Notes: a model not told the origin generated them from the sequence alone. Positions 26,329-34,017 are shown, counted from the first letter of the stretch. The stretch is DNA of 34,017 bases from Zavarzinia sp. (GCA_025869435.1 JAOZVS010000139.1:1-34017), one strand, 5' to 3'. Made by a program: numbers and translations.

Positions 26329-27659
26329 GTGCCGGCGACGGTCATGCCTTCGACCCGCAGCGTCGGCGCATTGGTGCCGAAGCGGAAGGTGAGGTCGTTG
26401 GCCGGGGTCAGGCGGGGGAACATGTCCTTCAGATTGCCGGCGATGGTCAACTCGCTGACCGGATAGAGGATTTCGCCCTTCTCGATCCAGTAGCCGGCGG
26501 CGCCCCGGCTGTAGTCGCCGGTGATGCCGTTGACGCCCGAGCCGATCAGTTCGGTGACATAGAAGCCGCTGTCGATATCGGCGATCAGCTCGGCCGGGGA
26601 AAGCACGCCGGGGGTCATGTGGACATTGCTGGCGCTCGGGCTCGGCGGGCCGGAGGTGCCGCGCGCGGCATGGCCCGTGGTGACGAGGCCGAGCTGGCGT
26701 GCCGACGCGCTGTCGAGCAGCCAGGTGGTCAGGCGGCCGTCGTCGATCAGCTTGTGCAGGGAGACCCGCACGCCTTCGCCGTCGAACGGGCGGGAGCGCA
26801 GGCCCCGGCGGCGCGACGGGTCGTCGATGATCTCGATCCCGGGGGCGAAGATCTGCTCGCCCATGCGGTCCTTCAGGAAGGAGGTGCCGCGCGTGATCGC
26901 CGCGCCATTGATGGCGCCCAGCAGATGGCCGATCAGCGAGGAGGAAATGCGCGGATCGAACACGACCGGCACCCGCGCCGTCTTCACCTTGCGCGGATTG
27001 AGCCGGCGCACGGTCTTTTCGCCCGCGTGGCGGCCGATCGCCTCGGGATCGTCGAGATCCGCCGCGAAACGGGTGGCGGCGTAATCATAGTCCCGCTCCA
27101 TCCCCGTGCCCGTGCCGGCGAGGACCGAGACCGAGACGGAATGCATGGAATTGCGGTATTCACCGGCGAAACCGCCGCTCGTCGCCATGCCGACGCGGTT
27201 GGCGCCCCAGCTGGAACTCGCCCCCTCGGAATTGGTCACGCCCGGCACGGCCAGGGCCGCAACCTCGGCCTTGGCGGCACGGTCGAACAGGACTTGCGGC
27301 TCCGGCTCCTCGGGGTCGAACATTTCAAGGTCGGGGGGCGCGGTTTCGAGCAGCGCGGGATCGGCGAGGCCGGCGAAACGGTCGGGCGGGGCGACTTTGG
27401 CCATGCCCACCGCCCGCTCCACCAGGCGATCGAGCGCGACCGAATCGATCTCGCTCGACGAGACGATGGCCTGCGACTGGCCGACGAAGACGCGAAGGCC
27501 GAGGTCCCGGGTCTCCGATCGCTCCAACTCCTCGAGCTTTCCGAGTCGCCAGGAGGCACCGAGGGAAATCGCCTCGAAATAGAGCGCGTCGGCGGCATCG
27601 GCGCCAGCGCGGCGGGCCCGACCCAGCAAGTCGTCGAGCAGATCCAGTGGTTCGGCCAT
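26325..27659 (-). CDS. pmbA: TldD/PmbA family metallopeptidase homologue, PmbA branch
   Basis: Protein of 444 residues. It lacks the HExxxH zinc motif of TldD, which marks the PmbA/TldE partner. Conserved blocks are RDLGLRVFVGQSQAIVSSSEID, PVVFDPRISSSLIGHLLGAINGAAI, and SGVNGITGDYSRGAAGYWIEKG. PmbA and TldD form a heterodimeric peptidase known from microcin B17 maturation and CcdA degradation. No tldD is in this window, so the partner must be encoded elsewhere. The ATG at 27659 is used; an upstream TTG at 27671 is possible. Confidence 0.95.
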   Translation of the reverse strand: MAEPLDLLDDLLGRARRAGADAADALYFEAISLGASWRLGKLEELERSETRDLGLRVFVGQSQAIVSSSEIDSVALDRLVERAVGMAKVAPPDRFAGLADPALLETAPPDLEMFDPEEPEPQVLFDRAAKAEVAALAVPGVTNSEGASSSWGANRVGMATSGGFAGEYRNSMHSVSVSVLAGTGTGMERDYDYAATRFAADLDDPEAIGRHAGEKTVRRLNPRKVKTARVPVVFDPRISSSLIGHLLGAINGAAITRGTSFLKDRMGEQIFAPGIEIIDDPSRRRGLRSRPFDGEGVRVSLHKLIDDGRLTTWLLDSASARQLGLVTTGHAARGTSGPPSPSASNVHMTPGVLSPAELIADIDSGFYVTELIGSGVNGITGDYSRGAAGYWIEKGEILYPVSELTIAGNLKDMFPRLTPANDLTFRFGTNAPTLRVEGMTVAGT

Positions 27660-27734
27660 CTTCTTACCCAATAGAATGCGGGGCGCATCCTAAAGGGAAC
27701 GGATGGCCGGCGTCAGCCCTTGTCTTCACAAGTC

Positions 27735-28727
27735 TCAGCCACGCGCGGCGAGACGTGTGCCTTCCGTGCTGGCGACAGAGACCCGTGCATCCGCCCGCTC
27801 GCCCGCCGCGAGATAGAACAGGCGTTTCAATTCCTGCCGGCCGCGGGTGACATTGTCCTGGATGATGCCGGTCATGAGCGACAGCACGGCGAGGGTCAGC
27901 AGGCCGACGGAGACGATCAGGGTCGGGAAACGCGGCACCAGACCGGTCGAGATGTAATCGACAAGGACCGGAATGAAGAAGCCGATGGAGGCGAGCAGGA
28001 AGATACCGGCGAAACCGCCGAACAGGGCCAGCGGCTTTTCCAGCATCAGGAGCCGCAGGATCAGCTTCAGGATGCGGAAACCGTCACGATAGGTCGACAG
28101 CTTGGACTGGCTGCCCTCGACCCGGGCGCTGTAATGGGTCGGCATCTCGGCGGTGGCGAGGCGGAGTTCCAGCGTGTGGACGGTGATCTCCGTCTCGATC
28201 TCGAAACCGCCGGAGAGCGAGGGGAAAGCCTTCACGAAACGGCGCGAGAAGACGCGATAGCCGGTCAGCATGTCGGTGAAGGTACGGCCGAACAGGCGGG
28301 TGACCAGCGTGGTCAGCAGCCAGTTGCCGAAGCGGTGGCCCGCCCGGTAAGCCTCCGGGTCGTCGTCGACGCGGGTGCCGACGACCATGTCCAGATTTTC
28401 ATCGACGAGGCGGCGCACCATGGCGGGGGCGGCACCGGCGTCATAAGTGCCGTCGCCATCGACCATGATGTAGATGTCGGCATCGACATCCGAGAACATG
28501 CGGCGCACGACATTGCCCTTGCCGCGGTGACTGACCTGGCGGACCACGGCACCGGCGGCGCGCGCCACCTCCATCGTCCGGTCGGTCGACATGTTGTCAT
28601 AGACATAGACCGTCGCGCCCGGCAGCACGGCGTGGAAATCCTTCACCACCCGGGCGATCGCCGCTTCCTCGTTCAGGCAGGGAACGATGACGGCAATCTC
28701 GCGCCCGGCACCCGCAGTCCAGTCCAT
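27735..28727 (-). CDS. Family 2 glycosyltransferase with C-terminal membrane helices
   Basis: Protein of 330 residues. The N-terminal GT2 domain has VIVPCLNEEAAI, the metal-binding Asp-x-Asp in MVDGDGTYD, and DMLTGYRVFSRRFV. Two membrane segments follow at about residues 232-256 and 266-290, as in dolichyl/polyprenyl-phosphate sugar synthases. The likely role is loading a sugar onto a lipid carrier. The ATG at 28727 has GGAAGGA upstream. It lies 35 bp after the polytopic GT-C-like gene on the same strand, and the two probably act together: one makes the lipid-linked sugar, the other uses it. The sugar is unknown. Confidence 0.9.
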   Translation of the reverse strand: MDWTAGAGREIAVIVPCLNEEAAIARVVKDFHAVLPGATVYVYDNMSTDRTMEVARAAGAVVRQVSHRGKGNVVRRMFSDVDADIYIMVDGDGTYDAGAAPAMVRRLVDENLDMVVGTRVDDDPEAYRAGHRFGNWLLTTLVTRLFGRTFTDMLTGYRVFSRRFVKAFPSLSGGFEIETEITVHTLELRLATAEMPTHYSARVEGSQSKLSTYRDGFRILKLILRLLMLEKPLALFGGFAGIFLLASIGFFIPVLVDYISTGLVPRFPTLIVSVGLLTLAVLSLMTGIIQDNVTRGRQELKRLFYLAAGERADARVSVASTEGTRLAARG

Positions 28728-28762
28728 GTCGATATCCTTCCGGCCCTCGCGGGCCCTGGCCT

Positions 28763-30310
28763 TCAGCCTTCAACGTCACATAACACGAAGCGGCCGCCAT
28801 TCGTTCCCGGATGCTCGAAACGATGAGGCACGGGGCGGCATGGCCCGAGAGCAAGGCCGGGCCGCAGGGTCGCGAGGGCCGGCACCACCCGTTCGCGCTC
28901 CTCGGGATTGAACAGGATCAGCGGACGGACGGCGGGATCGTCCAGCACCCGGCGGATTTCCCGCGCATAGAGCGCCTCGGTCTGGTCCGGATCGATCCAG
29001 TAGCCGTCGAAGCGCAGGAAACGGATATCCGCCGGAAAGGACGGGATCAGGAAGGCCGCCGGGGTCAGACCGGCCATCAGGATGACCACATGGGCCGGGT
29101 CCTCGATCGCCGGGACCTCGACCGCCGTCAGGTCGGCGGCGAAGGCGACCCGTTCCGTCTCGGGCGGGCGGGTCGCGGCAAGAATGACGGCGACGGCCAG
29201 CGCCCCCGCGACAAGGGCCGGGCCGCGCCGGCCGATCCAGACCATCAGCGCCGCCGCGATCAGCAAGGGCCCCAGCATCTCGAAGGCGAGAACATAACGG
29301 TAGATGGCGAAAACCACCGACCAGACCATGAGGGTCAGCAGGGTGACGAGGGCAAGGCGAAGACCCGGACCCCGCAGGCGGCCGAAGACGGCGGCCAGGA
29401 AAAGCCCGATCGCCCCCAGATAGGCCGCCGGCAGGCGAAGATCGGTAAAGACCGCCTCGGCCGCGACATGATCGACGATCCCGGCGAGGAAGGGCAACTG
29501 GATGCGCGGCCAGGGCAGACCGATGGTGAAGCCCGGATCGCTGTAGGTCCGCGCCGGGACATAGGCCGAGCCGAAGATATCGTTGAAATAGGGCATCAGC
29601 GGATTGCCGAAATGAACCCAGAGGGTCGCCATCCACCAGCCGCCGGTCAGCAGCGTGCCGGCGAGGCCGCACAGGGCGAAGAGCGCGACCCGGAGAAAGC
29701 CCCCCGCCCTGAACAATTCGCAGGCGATCACGGTCAGCGCGAGGCCGACGATGAAGGGGGCGAGCACGGGCTTCAGCCCGAAGCCGGCCCCGGCGACCAG
29801 CCCCGCCAGCCACAGCCCCCGGGGCCCAGACAGCAGGGCGGCGATCGCGCAGAGAACGAAAAGGGACAGAAGATTGTCCCCCGCCGTCGCGCCCAGAAGG
29901 CCGATGTTCATCGCCCCCGCAATGCCGGCCAGCGCCAGCAGCGCGGCGGCGGGCGCCGGCAGCGTCGGCAGGACGCGCCGCGCGATGAGATAAAGCGGCA
30001 GGATGTTCAGCCCCTGCACCGCGCCAAGAACGATCGTCGCCCCTTGCGGTCCCAGCAGATGGACGGCGAACCAGAACGGCAGGTCGATCGCCGGATTATG
30101 AAAGGTCGGCCCCATGAAGGAGGGCAGGATATCGAAGCCGAGGCGCCCCCCGATCAGGGCGTGGGGCACATACCAATGGTAATTGCGCAGGTCCCAGCCG
30201 GCGTCCTGCCCGAGATGGGCGGCCAGCAGGCCGCTGCCCAGGATCCCCGCGAACAGCACGAGGGCGGCGAATGCGCGCTCACGCGCAAAAGACCGGTATT
30301 CGGGATTCAT
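28763..30310 (-). CDS. Polytopic membrane protein, GT-C glycosyltransferase-like
   Basis: Protein of 515 residues with about ten or more hydrophobic helices in the first 390 residues and a soluble C-terminal region of about 120. The early lumenal loop (DAGWDLRNYHWYVPHALIGG) has an acidic residue in the place of the catalytic Asp of GT-C enzymes, and HFGNPLMPYFNDIFGS is a recurring loop in such proteins. I infer a polyprenyl-phosphate-sugar dependent transferase, paired with the GT2 gene downstream. I cannot name the family with certainty. The start at 30310 is divergent from the bufferin promoter region. Confidence 0.75.
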   Translation of the reverse strand: MNPEYRSFARERAFAALVLFAGILGSGLLAAHLGQDAGWDLRNYHWYVPHALIGGRLGFDILPSFMGPTFHNPAIDLPFWFAVHLLGPQGATIVLGAVQGLNILPLYLIARRVLPTLPAPAAALLALAGIAGAMNIGLLGATAGDNLLSLFVLCAIAALLSGPRGLWLAGLVAGAGFGLKPVLAPFIVGLALTVIACELFRAGGFLRVALFALCGLAGTLLTGGWWMATLWVHFGNPLMPYFNDIFGSAYVPARTYSDPGFTIGLPWPRIQLPFLAGIVDHVAAEAVFTDLRLPAAYLGAIGLFLAAVFGRLRGPGLRLALVTLLTLMVWSVVFAIYRYVLAFEMLGPLLIAAALMVWIGRRGPALVAGALAVAVILAATRPPETERVAFAADLTAVEVPAIEDPAHVVILMAGLTPAAFLIPSFPADIRFLRFDGYWIDPDQTEALYAREIRRVLDDPAVRPLILFNPEERERVVPALATLRPGLALGPCRPVPHRFEHPGTNGGRFVLCDVEG

Positions 30311-30323
30311 GGCCCGGACTTTC

Positions 30324-30350
30324 TGTAACTTCGGCGAAGTCGCGCCGAAC
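30324..30350 (+). promoter_or_regulatory. ECF (Caulobacter SigF-like) promoter of the bufferin operon
   Basis: GTAACT (30325-30330) is followed after 15 bp by CGAA (30346-30349). The SigF promoter reported upstream of bufferin operons in Caulobacter is, from memory, GTAACC-N16-CGAA, so this is a near match with one base and one spacer position different. It lies about 100 bp before the bufA ATG, in the only gap. No SigF gene is in the window. Confidence 0.6.
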
Positions 30351-30449
30351 TACCCTGTGAGACCGGCCGGCAAGGCAGGCTCCCGCCGCCCAGATGACCC
30401 TGCGGCGGAGAATGATGCAACCGAACACTGGATGATCCAGGGGGATGAC

Positions 30450-30701
30450 ATGAACAAGACCGGTTTCACGCTCGCCGCCGCCGCGGCCACGCTTTTCTCG
30501 GCCGGCGCGATGATGCTGTCGCCGATCGCGGCTTCGGCTTCGGAAGGCGTCCACTGCATGGGCGCCAATGCCTGCAAGGGCACCAGCGCCTGCAAGACCG
30601 CGACCAATGCCTGCAAGGGCCAGAACGCCTGCAAGGGCCAGGGCTTCACCGTGACCCCGGATGCGGCGGCCTGCGAAGCGGCTGGCGGCAAGGTCGGCTG
30701 A
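30450..30701 (+). CDS. bufA: Bufferin-type copper-binding RiPP precursor, BufA2-like
   Basis: Precursor of 83 residues: signal peptide (residues 1-30, AASASEG cleavage), then a short Cys-rich core with cysteines at 36, 42, 48, 55, 61 and 75. Four of them sit in an ACKG/ACKT motif repeated every 6-7 residues. Bufferins are exported peptides whose cysteines are modified by an MNIO enzyme and which sequester copper in the periplasm. The EGVHCMGANACKG start resembles the group called BufA2 rather than DUF2282 (BufA1); that distinction is from memory. The ATG at 30450 has AGGGGGA upstream. A hairpin follows the stop and the MNIO gene comes next. Confidence 0.88.
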   Translation: MNKTGFTLAAAAATLFSAGAMMLSPIAASASEGVHCMGANACKGTSACKTATNACKGQNACKGQGFTVTPDAAACEAAGGKVG

Positions 30702-30716
30702 TCCGACAGACACGAC

Positions 30717-30748
30717 ACGGGGCCGGCCTCACCCGGCCCCGTTTTCTT
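30717..30748 (+). terminator. Hairpin terminator/attenuator between bufA and bufB
   Basis: A perfect 10-bp stem (30717-30726 with 30733-30742) with a CCTCAC loop is followed by TTTTCTT. It sits between the precursor and its maturation genes, so partial termination would give more precursor than enzyme. It ends 12 bp before the bufB start. Confidence 0.85.
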
Positions 30749-30760
30749 GTGGGAGCGGCG

Positions 30761-31594
30761 ATGGTACAGGGTTTCGGCCTCGGGATGCGCGCCGAGCATT
30801 ATCTCGATCTCGACCGGGACGGCGTCGCCGTCGACTGGCTGGAGATCATTTCCGAGAATTTCATGGTCGGCGGCGGCCGGCCTTTGTGGTGGCTCGACCG
30901 GCTGCGTGCCCGCTACCCGATGGTCATGCATGGCGTCTCGCTGTCGATCGGCGGCACCGATCCCCTGAACGAGCGCTATCTCGACGACCTCGCGGCGCTG
31001 GCCGAGCGGGTGGAGCCGGCCTGGATTTCCGATCACCTGTGCTGGACCGGCGTCGAGGGCGTCAATCTCCACGACCTGCTGCCCCTGCCCTATACCGACG
31101 AGGCGCTGGCCCATGTCGCCGATCGCATCGGCCGCGTGCAGGACCGCCTGCGCCGCCCGCTGGTGATCGAGAATGTCTCGAGCTACATGAATTTCACCGT
31201 CTCCGACCTGTCGGAAGCGGAATTCCTGGCGGCGCTGGTCGCGCGCAGCGGCTGCGAATTGCTGCTCGACGTGAACAATGTCCATGTCAGCGCCTTCAAT
31301 CACGGCTTCGAAGCCCTCGGCTTCCTCGATGCCCTGCCCGGCCGCGCCATCCGCCAGATCCACATGGCCGGCCACAGCCACATGGGCAGCCATATCATCG
31401 ACACCCACGACGCGCCGATCGCCGAAGAGGTCTTCGCCCTCTATGCCGAGGCGATCCGCCGCTTCGGCCCGGTCCCGACCATGATCGAACGCGACGCCGA
31501 TATCCCGCCCCTGCCCGAGCTCCTGTCCGAACTCGATCGCCTGCGCGCTATCGCCGCCCCTCTCGCCCCGGCGCTCGTCAGGATGTCGGCATGA
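30761..31594 (+). CDS. bufB: MNIO-family (DUF692) maturase of the bufferin
   Basis: Multinuclear non-heme iron-dependent oxidative enzyme of 277 residues with a TIM-barrel fold. Conserved metal-region motifs are visible: EIISENFM, HGVSLSIGG (His57), SDHLCW, VIENVSSYMNF, LLLDVNNVHVSAFNHG (Asp170), QIHMAGHS (His201), DTHD and MIERDADIP (Glu243). Enzymes of this family convert Cys of bufferins to thiooxazole-type groups. The ATG at 30761 has GGGAG five bases upstream; a GTG at 30749 is less likely. The stop overlaps bufC as ATGA. Confidence 0.95.
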   Translation: MVQGFGLGMRAEHYLDLDRDGVAVDWLEIISENFMVGGGRPLWWLDRLRARYPMVMHGVSLSIGGTDPLNERYLDDLAALAERVEPAWISDHLCWTGVEGVNLHDLLPLPYTDEALAHVADRIGRVQDRLRRPLVIENVSSYMNFTVSDLSEAEFLAALVARSGCELLLDVNNVHVSAFNHGFEALGFLDALPGRAIRQIHMAGHSHMGSHIIDTHDAPIAEEVFALYAEAIRRFGPVPTMIERDADIPPLPELLSELDRLRAIAAPLAPALVRMSA

Positions 31595-32337
31595 GCGCCC
31601 TCACCCAATTGCAGCGGACGATCGCCGACGATCTGCTGGGCCGCGCGCCCGGCCGGATCGAGGCCCTGATCGGTGACGCCCCCCACGCCGATCGAACCAC
31701 CCTCGCCGGGGTCTATCGCCACGCCTATGGCGCCCGTCTCGTGGAGGTGCTGGAGGCGGAATTTCCCGGCACGCGCGGGCTGATGGGGGCGGATGCCTTC
31801 GCGAAAGCCGCGCGCGCCTATGTCGGACGGCATCCTTCGACAGAGCCTTCCGTTCGTTGGCTGGGCCGCTTGCTGGCCGGGGATCTGGCCGCCGCTGGCG
31901 ACACGGTCGCGGCCGACATGGCGGCCTTCGAATGGGCGCTGGGCCTTGCCTTCGACGCCGCCCCCGGGGAGAAAGTCGAGGTCGGCGCGCTGGCCGCGCT
32001 CTCGGGCGAGGAATGGGAGGGTTTGCGGGTGGATTTCCAGCCCGGGCTCTCGGTGCTGACGCTCCACCACCCGGTGCATGAACTCTGGCCCCTGGCCAAG
32101 GCGGGCGAGTCCCTCGCGCCCCCCGCACGGCTGGCGGCGCCCCTGGCCCTCGCCGTCTGGCGCCTGGGGCTGGAGCCGCAATATCGCCCGCTGCAGCCGG
32201 GGGAGGACGATCTCCTCGCGCGGCTGCGCGACGGGTCCCGCTTCGGCGAGGCGCTCGGCGACGCCGATCCGGCGCGGGCGCTGACCTGGTTCGCCGGCTG
32301 GTGCATGACGGAAATGGTTTCCGCCATCCGGTTCTGA
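31591..32337 (+). CDS. bufC: BufC-like (DUF2063) partner protein
   Basis: Protein of 248 residues. The N-terminal domain (about 1-95) has the DUF2063 pattern LQRTIADDLLG, YRHAYGARLVEVLEAEFPGTRGLMG and ARAYVGRHPSTEPSVRWLG; the rest is a less conserved domain ending in LTWFAGWCMTEMVSAI. It is annotated as putative DNA-binding in databases, but next to an MNIO enzyme it is the partner that presents the precursor peptide, as in other MNIO systems. It starts within the bufB stop codon. No DoxX-like bufD follows. Confidence 0.93.
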   Translation: MSALTQLQRTIADDLLGRAPGRIEALIGDAPHADRTTLAGVYRHAYGARLVEVLEAEFPGTRGLMGADAFAKAARAYVGRHPSTEPSVRWLGRLLAGDLAAAGDTVAADMAAFEWALGLAFDAAPGEKVEVGALAALSGEEWEGLRVDFQPGLSVLTLHHPVHELWPLAKAGESLAPPARLAAPLALAVWRLGLEPQYRPLQPGEDDLLARLRDGSRFGEALGDADPARALTWFAGWCMTEMVSAIRF

Positions 32338-32409
32338 ATCTTCTGGAACAAGGATGCGATCCACGGCATTTCAGGCTTTGTGACAGCTTGATGTCCGAGG
32401 AGTGTCTCC

Positions 32410-33633
32410 ATGTCCGCAGGCCCCAATCGCATCGCCGTGATCGATGGTCTGCGGGGCTATTTCCTCGTCCTGATGATGTCCAGCCACCTGAAATTCCAGG
32501 ACGAGGCCCTGCTGCTGCGCCTGCATCACGGTGAATTTTCCTTCGTCGAGGACGCCCAGGGCTTCGTCTTCCTGTCGGGTCTCGTCATCGGCCTGACCTA
32601 TGCCCGCATCCTGATGAAACAGGGCCCCAGGGCACTGACCGGCAAGGCCTTCACCCGGGTGGGAGAATTATATCGCCTGTTGCTGGTCACGCTGTTCATC
32701 GTCGTCGGCGCGGCCTATCTGCTGCCGGATGGAGCGCAGATCTGGGGCTGGCAGCTGGGCAGATTGGCGGAAGCGCCGCTCGATCACATCGCGGCGGCGG
32801 TCAGCCTGCTGTATCAGCCGGCCTATCTCGATATCCTGCCGCAATACATGCTCTATCTCGCCGTCGCCCCCTTCATCGTCCGGGCGACGGTGGCGGGCCA
32901 CGGCCTGGCCGCCCTCGCCGCCAGTTTCGCCCTCTGGATGATGACCCAGATGGGCCTGCATCTGCCGGCGGTCGATGCCCTGGCCCGGCTGGTGGCGGAG
33001 GCCGATTCCAACGGCACCATCCGGTCCTATTTCAACCCGCTGGGCTGGCAGTTCCTGTTCGTCTGCGGCGTCGTCCTCGGCGCGGCGGTGAAATGCGGCC
33101 GGCTTGATGTCGCGAGCCTTCTCGACCGGCGGCGCGCCGATCTCGCGATCATCGCCGGCCTTCTGGTCACGGTCTTCGCCGGCTACCGCGTTGTCCACGG
33201 CCTTGGCGACCTCGGCGGGACACCGACCGGCGACCAGTTCTATCGCCTGCTGCGGCGCGAGGACCTGAGTCTCGTCTATGTCGTCAATTTCGCCGCCATC
33301 GCCTATGTCACGGCCTGGCTGCTCCGCAACGCCGCCGAGGAAGGTCTGCCCGCGCCGGTCGCCTTCGTATCGCGGACCCTGCATTATGCCTTCCGCCGGC
33401 CGTTCTTCGTCTTCCTCGGTCAGCATTCACTGCAGGTCTATGCCTTCCACGTGCTGGTCGCCTACGCCATCGTGGCGCTCGACTGGGCGGGCGGTCCCTT
33501 CGACGAGATGACCAAGAGCCTGATCATCATCGCCGCGGTCGGCAGCCTGGTGATCCCGGCCTTCTGGCACAGCATGAACCAGCAGCGCGAGGCAGCCCGC
33601 GCCCGCCAGGTGGCGGCGCTCGGTCAGCGCTGA
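32410..33633 (+). CDS. OpgC-family membrane acyltransferase
   Basis: Integral membrane protein of 407 residues with about ten helices. The N-terminal RIAVIDGLRGYFLVLMMSSHL with AQGFVFLSGLVIGLTYAR is the OpgC/acyltransferase-3-like pattern; in OpgC this family succinylates periplasmic glucans. No opgG or opgH is in the window, so the acceptor could be another glycan. The ATG at 32410 has GAGGAG upstream (8 bp spacing). It follows bufC by 72 bp on the same strand; readthrough is possible but the functions are unrelated. Confidence 0.88.
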   Translation: MSAGPNRIAVIDGLRGYFLVLMMSSHLKFQDEALLLRLHHGEFSFVEDAQGFVFLSGLVIGLTYARILMKQGPRALTGKAFTRVGELYRLLLVTLFIVVGAAYLLPDGAQIWGWQLGRLAEAPLDHIAAAVSLLYQPAYLDILPQYMLYLAVAPFIVRATVAGHGLAALAASFALWMMTQMGLHLPAVDALARLVAEADSNGTIRSYFNPLGWQFLFVCGVVLGAAVKCGRLDVASLLDRRRADLAIIAGLLVTVFAGYRVVHGLGDLGGTPTGDQFYRLLRREDLSLVYVVNFAAIAYVTAWLLRNAAEEGLPAPVAFVSRTLHYAFRRPFFVFLGQHSLQVYAFHVLVAYAIVALDWAGGPFDEMTKSLIIIAAVGSLVIPAFWHSMNQQREAARARQVAALGQR

Positions 33634-33636
33634 GCG

Positions 33637-34017
33637 TCAGCCCCGCATGGCGGACAGGGTCTTGCGGAAGCGCGTGGCGGCGACGTAGAAGAACAGGCCG
33701 CCGATGCCCGCGACCGCCAGCAGGTTGGGCCAGATGACCGAGACCCCGGCCCCCCGATAGAGGATGCCCTGGGAGGCCGCGACGAAATGGGTCGAGGGCG
33801 AGATCTGCATCACGATCTGCAGCCATTCCGGCATGCTTTCCATCGGCGTCGTGCTGCCCGACAGAAGATTCATGACGATCAGGATCGGCAGGGCGAGCAG
33901 GCCGAACTGCGGCATCGACGTGGTGAAGGTCGCGATCAATATGCCCATGGTCGCGATCGAGAATTCGTAAAGCACGGCGGTCGCGATGAAGAGCCCGACC
34001 GATCCCGCCAGCGGCAC
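33637..34017 (-). CDS. ABC-2 type permease, C-terminal part (cut by window edge)
   Basis: The visible 126 residues are the C-terminal part of an ABC-2 exporter permease; the true start is outside the window. Hydrophobic helices surround the stretch TSMPQFGLLALPILIVMNLLSGSTTPMESMPEW and SPSTHFVAASQGILYRGAG, which resemble the YhhJ/RbbA-associated permeases. It is probably the last gene of an operon whose ATPase and HlyD-like genes would lie beyond the edge. It ends 3 bp from the convergent OpgC-like stop codon. Confidence 0.88.
   Translation of the reverse strand: MPLAGSVGLFIATAVLYEFSIATMGILIATFTTSMPQFGLLALPILIVMNLLSGSTTPMESMPEWLQIVMQISPSTHFVAASQGILYRGAGVSVIWPNLLAVAGIGGLFFYVAATRFRKTLSAMRG

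Noticed and set aside
28811-30328. Long plus-strand open frame opposite the GT-C-like gene
   Set aside because: Arg/Gln/Gly/Asp-rich shadow translation; the minus strand encodes a convincing membrane protein.
30183-30449. Longer N-terminal extension of the bufferin precursor
   Set aside because: It would overlap the promoter and the divergent gene and would bury the signal peptide; the ATG at 30450 has a strong ribosome site.
30570-30640. Short direct repeats resembling a tandem or CRISPR-like array
   Set aside because: They are in-frame ACKG codon repeats in the bufferin precursor, with no spacers of array size.

Overview
The window is about 34 kb of GC-rich DNA coding densely on both strands, and it reads as chromosome of a free-living alphaproteobacterium, probably Rhodospirillales-like. 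The evidence is a separate F0 operon in the order atpI-atpB-atpE-atpF'-atpF with two different b-type subunits and no F1 genes, a pmbA/cysQ/waaA/lpxK block, an ECF41 sigma factor, a 3-hydroxybutyrate dehydrogenase, and compact operons with ATGA overlaps. No rRNA, tRNA, insertion sequence, CRISPR array or prophage was seen. No gene-free stretch exceeds 300 bp; the longest is about 170 bp (2518-2690).

Layout. 1-2583: F0 ATP synthase operon closed by a strong terminator. 2691-3848: membrane-anchored GGDEF protein. 3941-7403: compact three-gene unit of a GAF protein, an unsecreted subtilisin-like protease and an ABC exporter with a Pro/Gly-rich N-terminus. 7376-10010: flavin monooxygenase, glutathione S-transferase, HCCA-isomerase-like protein and a very acidic small protein. 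10090-12729: alaS. 12803-18136: amino-alcohol region, with a minus-strand XRE-cupin regulator, Rieske oxygenase and EutQ-like cupin, then on the plus strand two small secreted paralogues and eutBC behind a sigma-54 type promoter. 18137-23758: lipid A/LPS genes on the minus strand (msbA, DUF374 acyltransferase, waaA, lpxK) followed by 3-hydroxybutyrate dehydrogenase. 23852-28727: tyrosine phosphatase, ECF41 sigma factor, cysQ-like phosphatase, pmbA and a GT2 glycosyltransferase. 28763-30310: polytopic GT-C-like membrane protein. 30324-32337: bufferin-type copper RiPP operon (bufA-bufB-bufC) with a probable ECF promoter and a hairpin between precursor and maturase. 32410-33633: OpgC-like acyltransferase. 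33637-34017: the end of an ABC-2 permease cut by the window edge.

How the genes work together. The F0 genes build the proton channel. The msbA-waaA-lpxK group phosphorylates lipid A, adds Kdo and flips the product across the inner membrane. EutBC split ethanolamine to acetaldehyde and ammonia, and the neighbouring Rieske oxygenase, EutQ-like cupin and XRE-cupin regulator suggest use of a methylated amino alcohol. The buf operon makes a Cys-rich periplasmic peptide whose cysteines are expected to be modified by an MNIO enzyme.

The least explained unit is the GAF-S8 protease-ABC exporter cassette. The best supported specialised system is the bufferin operon with its regulatory signals.
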